A stretch of 16,492 bases of DNA from Candidatus Peregrinibacteria bacterium (GTDB lineage Bacteria; Patescibacteriota; Gracilibacteria; UBA1369; PNNO01): NCBI GenBank assembly GCA_014728955.1, contig WJKT01000049.1:1-16492 (forward strand), given 5' to 3'. The notes beneath the pieces were generated by a model. That model saw only the letters and a list, made by a program, of their open reading frames with translations, did no database searches and was not told the origin of the DNA. Made by a program: the position numbers and the translations under genes. Below, in pieces: positions 13,665 through 16,492 of the stretch. Each line of letters opens with the position of its first letter. The first letter of the stretch is position 1.

Positions 13665-15056
13665 ATGTATACGTTTGATCCGACAAATCTTACCGATCTG
13701 AATGTTCAATTGGGAGAACTGGATGGGACTTTGCAATTGGTTGCAATACGCAATATTTATGTTGCGAGCGGTATTCGTAAAACATTACCGTCTGTTCTTG
13801 ATAAAAAAAGAAAAATAATGCTTGTTATGGACGACACGCCGATATATGCCGGTAAGTCGGAGATAAAACAGGAAATAAAAACAATGTTAAATGACAAAAA
13901 TTTTGATGTAACAAGTCTTGTATATCATCATGATAATGCGCCTGATGGGATGGTACATGCTGACTGGAAGACAGTAGAACGACTGCAAGGGAAGCTTGAT
14001 GAAAAAACAATTGTGGTATCGATTGGATCGGGAACAATAACCGACATCGCAAAACACGCCACCTATAGGTATGCACAGGAGTCGAATGTAAAAATTCCGC
14101 TTATTGTTGTGCAAACGGCAAACACGGTAACCGCCTATACGTCAAATATAGCTGTTTTGTTAAAGGACGGAGTAAAGCGAACATATCCTTCTCGATATCC
14201 GGATTATGTTATTAGTGATATCGATATTATTAAACAGGCTCCTTTTGAATTAACACAAGCCGGATTTGGTGATTTAATGGCACGATATGTGTCGTATGCC
14301 GACTGGTATTTGGGATATAAATGTAAAAATTTAAGTAAATATACGGAAGTACCGAAAATGCTTCTTGATGATATGCTCGAGTATCTTGTACATAATGCTT
14401 CAGGATTAAAAAAGGGTAATGTAGAGACATATACAGTGTTAACAAAAGCCTTGCTTAACGCTGGGATTTCCATGTCGATTGTTGGTATGTCCACCCCTAT
14501 TTCGGGATTTGAGCACGTAATGTCTCATACACTAGATATGGTACGTGCGATTCAACATAAAAAGCCACTGCTGCATGGCACGCAGGTGGCGATCGCTACC
14601 GTATTTGCCGCATACGCTTATGAAGAACTGCTTTCGTATAAAGAGCCGTTTCTTAGGAGTAGTATTACGTTTCCCGACAGGAAGAAGATAGAAAAAACAA
14701 TGCGGGATGATTTTAAACAGCAGGGCTTTTCTTCAAATGCTATTAAAGAAATGTTAAACGATTACCGTATCAAGCATGAACGCTGGGTAGATGCCGAGCG
14801 AACGATTCATGAATTTATTAAATTATGGGATGTGGAAAAAAAGAAATTGCAATCATTGGTAAAGAAGGGAGATGAAATAAAACAGGCACTTGATGATATC
14901 GGATTGGATTATACAATTCCTGATGATATGGAATTTGCATTTACTCATGCTCATTTTATTCGAAAAAGATTTACCAGCGCTGATTTGTTTTTCTTTTTAA
15001 ACAAGCTTAATTCGGGGTTATACAAAAGGGTGCTTGAACGGGTGGTCGGCGAGTAA
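13665..15056 (+). CDS. AraM/glycerol-1-phosphate dehydrogenase-like metal-dependent dehydrogenase
   Basis: The 463-residue product belongs to the iron-containing alcohol dehydrogenase/GlyDH/G1PDH superfamily. The dinucleotide motif is VSIGSGTITDIAKHATY (118-134). IPLIVVQTANTVTAYTS (144-160) and DGVKRTYPSRYPDYVISDIDI (168-188) follow, closest in style to AraM. Likely metal ligands are Asp203 (AGFGDL), His284 (GFEHVMSH) and His304 (LLHGTQV). AraM and G1PDH reduce dihydroxyacetone phosphate to sn-glycerol-1-phosphate. However, the family's usual Asp-Gly in the TAxSxDGxAS segment reads Val-Thr (155-156), so the substrate may differ. The protein is about 70 residues longer than AraM, mainly a helical region around 330-420. 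It is probably cytoplasmic and co-transcribed with the small gene upstream. Confidence 0.78.
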   Translation: MYTFDPTNLTDLNVQLGELDGTLQLVAIRNIYVASGIRKTLPSVLDKKRKIMLVMDDTPIYAGKSEIKQEIKTMLNDKNFDVTSLVYHHDNAPDGMVHADWKTVERLQGKLDEKTIVVSIGSGTITDIAKHATYRYAQESNVKIPLIVVQTANTVTAYTSNIAVLLKDGVKRTYPSRYPDYVISDIDIIKQAPFELTQAGFGDLMARYVSYADWYLGYKCKNLSKYTEVPKMLLDDMLEYLVHNASGLKKGNVETYTVLTKALLNAGISMSIVGMSTPISGFEHVMSHTLDMVRAIQHKKPLLHGTQVAIATVFAAYAYEELLSYKEPFLRSSITFPDRKKIEKTMRDDFKQQGFSSNAIKEMLNDYRIKHERWVDAERTIHEFIKLWDVEKKKLQSLVKKGDEIKQALDDIGLDYTIPDDMEFAFTHAHFIRKRFTSADLFFFLNKLNSGLYKRVLERVVGE

Positions 15057-15068
15057 TCAATGTATACC

Positions 15069-15112
15069 CGATGGGTAGCCTTTTGAGTATTCGATGGGTA
15101 GTCGACGGGTAG
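15069..15112. repeat. Three short direct repeats CGAYGGGTAG
   Basis: CGATGGGTAG occurs at 15069-15078 and 15092-15101, and CGACGGGTAG at 15103-15112, all in the 129-base gap between the AraM-like gene and trxB. The first copy can also form a small hairpin with the preceding TACCC (15065-15069 with 15073-15077, loop GAT), followed by GCCTTTT, a very weak terminator shape. TACCCG at 15065-15070 can alternatively pair with CGGGTA of the third copy. Confidence 0.6.
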
Positions 15113-15127
15113 TCGTTAAGGCGGTCT

Positions 15128-15155
15128 TTTGCAACCAAAAAATATTTGCTACAAT
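15128..15155 (+). promoter_or_regulatory. trxB promoter, extended -10
   Basis: TTTGCA (15128-15133) and TACAAT (15150-15155) are 16 bases apart, with TGC directly before the -10. The predicted transcript starts near 15162, leaving a 24-base leader to the ATG at 15186. A longer frame beginning at 15129 would start inside this promoter. Confidence 0.6.
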
Positions 15156-15185
15156 GCAATACAATATATTATTTACCGATCGAAT

Positions 15186-16106
15186 ATGAAGATGCATGAT
15201 TTTATTATTATTGGTGGTGGCGCATGTGGTTTAACTGCGGGTTTATATGCCTCGCGTGGAGGATTAAAACCGCTTTTGCTGGAAAAAGAAGCCCCCGGTG
15301 GACAATTGCTGTTAACCGATAATATTGAAAATTATCCGGGCATAGAACACATTAACGGTTTTGATCTTGCGCAAAAAATGATGAATCATGCGCAAAAATT
15401 TGGTCTTGAGATGAAGTATGAAGGTGTGGAAACCCTTGATTTACACGATGATCATGTTGCGCTGAAGACAAAAAACGGCGAATATAAAGCCAAATATGTA
15501 TTGGCGAGTCTTGGTTCGAATCCGCGAAAATTAGGTGTTCCGGGAGAAGATAAATACCGCGGGAAAGGTGTTTCATACTGCGCAACCTGTGATGGTGCTT
15601 TTTATAAAGATAAAGAGTGCATTATTGTGGGTGGTGGCAGTTCTGCTCTTGACGAAGGGATAGCGCTGGCGGAGCATGCCAGTAAAGTAACTATTGTACA
15701 TCGGCGGGACACGTTTACCGGGGAAAAATATTTGGAAGATTTGGCGAAAAAAAATGAAAAAATAGAATTCCTTATGGAACATGAAGTAAAAGAAATACGT
15801 GCCGGGGATGACGGTAAAGTTGATCGTGTGTTGCTTTACGATAAGAAAAACGATAAAGAGTATGAATTTGCTACGGAAGGGGTTTTTATTTTTATTGGAT
15901 ATATACCCAATTCTTCAATTCTTGAAGGACAGGTAAAGCTTGAGCATGGAGAGGTTGTTGTTAATGCTACCATGCAAAGTTCACATCCGCGGCTCTATGC
16001 GGGTGGCGATATACGTCAGGGGTCGGTAAAACAAGTTATCGCGTCCGGCGGTGACGGTGCGATGGCAGCTATTAGCATTTTGCATAAATTACGAAGCGAA
16101 CAGTAA
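15186..16106 (+). CDS. trxB: Thioredoxin reductase
   Basis: The 306-residue flavoprotein starts MKMHDFIIIGGGACGLTAGLY, with the FAD loop GGGACG (10-15). GGQLLLTDNIENYPG (38-52), the redox-active CATC (132-135) and the NADPH loop GGGSSALDE (149-157) follow. VHRRDTF (171-177) indicates preference for NADPH, and YAGGDIR (271-277) is the C-terminal FAD motif. The length is normal for the low-molecular-weight bacterial type. It reduces thioredoxin or a related small dithiol protein in the cytoplasm; no thioredoxin gene is nearby. The FAD loop has Ala-Cys where Pro-Ala is common, and HRRDTF is followed by TGE rather than the usual Arg-Ala, a mild deviation at the NADPH phosphate site. ATG 15186 is chosen; 15192 is also possible. 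Confidence 0.93.
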   Translation: MKMHDFIIIGGGACGLTAGLYASRGGLKPLLLEKEAPGGQLLLTDNIENYPGIEHINGFDLAQKMMNHAQKFGLEMKYEGVETLDLHDDHVALKTKNGEYKAKYVLASLGSNPRKLGVPGEDKYRGKGVSYCATCDGAFYKDKECIIVGGGSSALDEGIALAEHASKVTIVHRRDTFTGEKYLEDLAKKNEKIEFLMEHEVKEIRAGDDGKVDRVLLYDKKNDKEYEFATEGVFIFIGYIPNSSILEGQVKLEHGEVVVNATMQSSHPRLYAGGDIRQGSVKQVIASGGDGAMAAISILHKLRSEQ

Positions 16107-16114
16107 ATTATGCA
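16081..16114. repeat. Stem-loop spanning the trxB and carB stop codons
   Basis: Arms TGCATAAATTAC (16081-16092) and GTAAATTATGCA (16103-16114) are complementary at 11 of 12 positions around a 10-base loop. The element covers both stop codons of the convergent pair. No T-run follows on either strand, so it is not a standard intrinsic terminator; it may slow polymerase or protect both 3' ends. Confidence 0.5.
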
Positions 16115-16492
16115 TCAAGGTATTCGTCCCATCGTTTGATTGCCAAGTCGTCAATCTTATAATTCTGCAATGCCTCAACAATAAGCTTTGCTACTTGTAC
16201 ATTGGTAATAAGTTGCACATTCATGTCGATAGCGGTGCGTCGAATTGTGTATCCATCGGTTATTTCTTCACGAGTGTAATTTTTTGGTATATCAATAACC
16301 AGATCGATTTTCTTTGCCGCTAAATGGTTGAGAATATTTGGCTTTTTCTTTTTACTGACCTTGTAAAGATGCGTATTTTTGATGCCGTGATGTGTCAAAA
16401 ATTCTGAGGTTCCCTGCGTCGCGAAAAGCGAAAACCCCATATCATATAATTGTTTTGCAGCAGAGAGAAAATCAACTTTATCTTCAAGTCGA
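16108..16492 (-). CDS. carB: Carbamoyl-phosphate synthase large chain, C-terminal MGS domain (partial)
   Basis: The frame runs in from the right edge with no start in the window; about 127 residues are visible. They form an MGS-like domain: KVDFLSAAKQLYDMGFSLFA with TQGTSEFL, then YKVSKKKKPNILNHLAAKKI and DLVIDIP, and ITDGYTIRRTAIDMNVQLIT. The order and the RRTAID segment match the C-terminal allosteric domain of CarB, which makes carbamoyl phosphate for pyrimidine and arginine synthesis. A free-standing MGS-domain protein cannot be excluded because the ATP-grasp domains lie outside. It converges on trxB with one base between stops. Confidence 0.8.
   Translation of the reverse strand, partial: RLEDKVDFLSAAKQLYDMGFSLFATQGTSEFLTHHGIKNTHLYKVSKKKKPNILNHLAAKKIDLVIDIPKNYTREEITDGYTIRRTAIDMNVQLITNVQVAKLIVEALQNYKIDDLAIKRWDEYLDA

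Noticed and set aside
15061..15112. CRISPR array
   Set aside because: The repeats are 10 bases with spacings of 1 and 13 bases and no cas gene is present.
15129..15185. Upstream extension of trxB by 19 residues
   Set aside because: It begins within the predicted -35/-10 region and adds residues not seen before the FAD strand in thioredoxin reductases.
16081..16114. Bidirectional intrinsic terminator for trxB and carB
   Set aside because: The stem is AT-rich and neither strand has a following T-run, so I list it only as a stem-loop.

Overview
The window looks like a stretch of a small, tightly packed bacterial genome, most likely a Candidate Phyla Radiation (Patescibacteria) lineage or a similarly reduced bacterium. 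This is inference from gene content and style: a VanW-family protein, a MurF-type ligase without its usual N-terminal domain, a short DXR, an almost complete lack of Shine-Dalgarno sequences (2 of 17 visible starts), and four convergent gene pairs whose stop codons lie 0-1 base apart. I see no tRNA, rRNA, insertion sequence, CRISPR array or prophage. No gap between genes exceeds 300 bases.

Layout. Positions 1-561 (+) hold the 3' end of a VanW-family gene. Positions 562-4446 (-) form an apparent operon read murF-like, holB, ricT, TPR protein; the holB-ricT pair is a known bacterial neighbourhood. A divergent acylphosphatase gene (+) ends at 4784, exactly where the minus-strand translation operon infC-rpmI-rplT (5890 to 4785) ends. 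Upstream of infC, and reading the same way, is a 642-residue EgtD-like methyltransferase gene (7900 to 5972). From 8039 the plus strand carries dxr (isoprenoid synthesis), an SGNH hydrolase with a peptidoglycan-binding-like segment, and two family 2 glycosyltransferases. A Kef-type antiporter gene (-) runs 13147-11984. Then come a small unknown helical protein, an AraM-like glycerol-1-phosphate-dehydrogenase-family enzyme and thioredoxin reductase, all plus strand. The window closes with the C-terminal MGS domain of the carbamoyl-phosphate synthase large chain (-), running off the right edge.

The most notable signal is at infC. The reading frame that restores a full IF-3 N-domain has no ATG, GTG or TTG. 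It opens at an ATC codon placed 7 bases after a strong Shine-Dalgarno AGAGGA, and that Shine-Dalgarno is the right arm of a perfect 7-bp hairpin in a leader of about 32 bases. The promoter just upstream carries a 12-bp palindrome in its spacer. The operon ends in an intrinsic terminator lying entirely inside the opposing acylphosphatase gene. Together these suggest translational self-control of infC by start-codon discrimination, possibly with added structural control.

Other points of interest are the divergent EgtD-like protein with a large insertion, a perfect 9-bp inverted repeat before dxr, a shared extended -10 element (TGC-TAnAAT) at three plus-strand promoters, and an AraM-like enzyme that keeps its metal ligands but lacks the Asp-Gly substrate motif.
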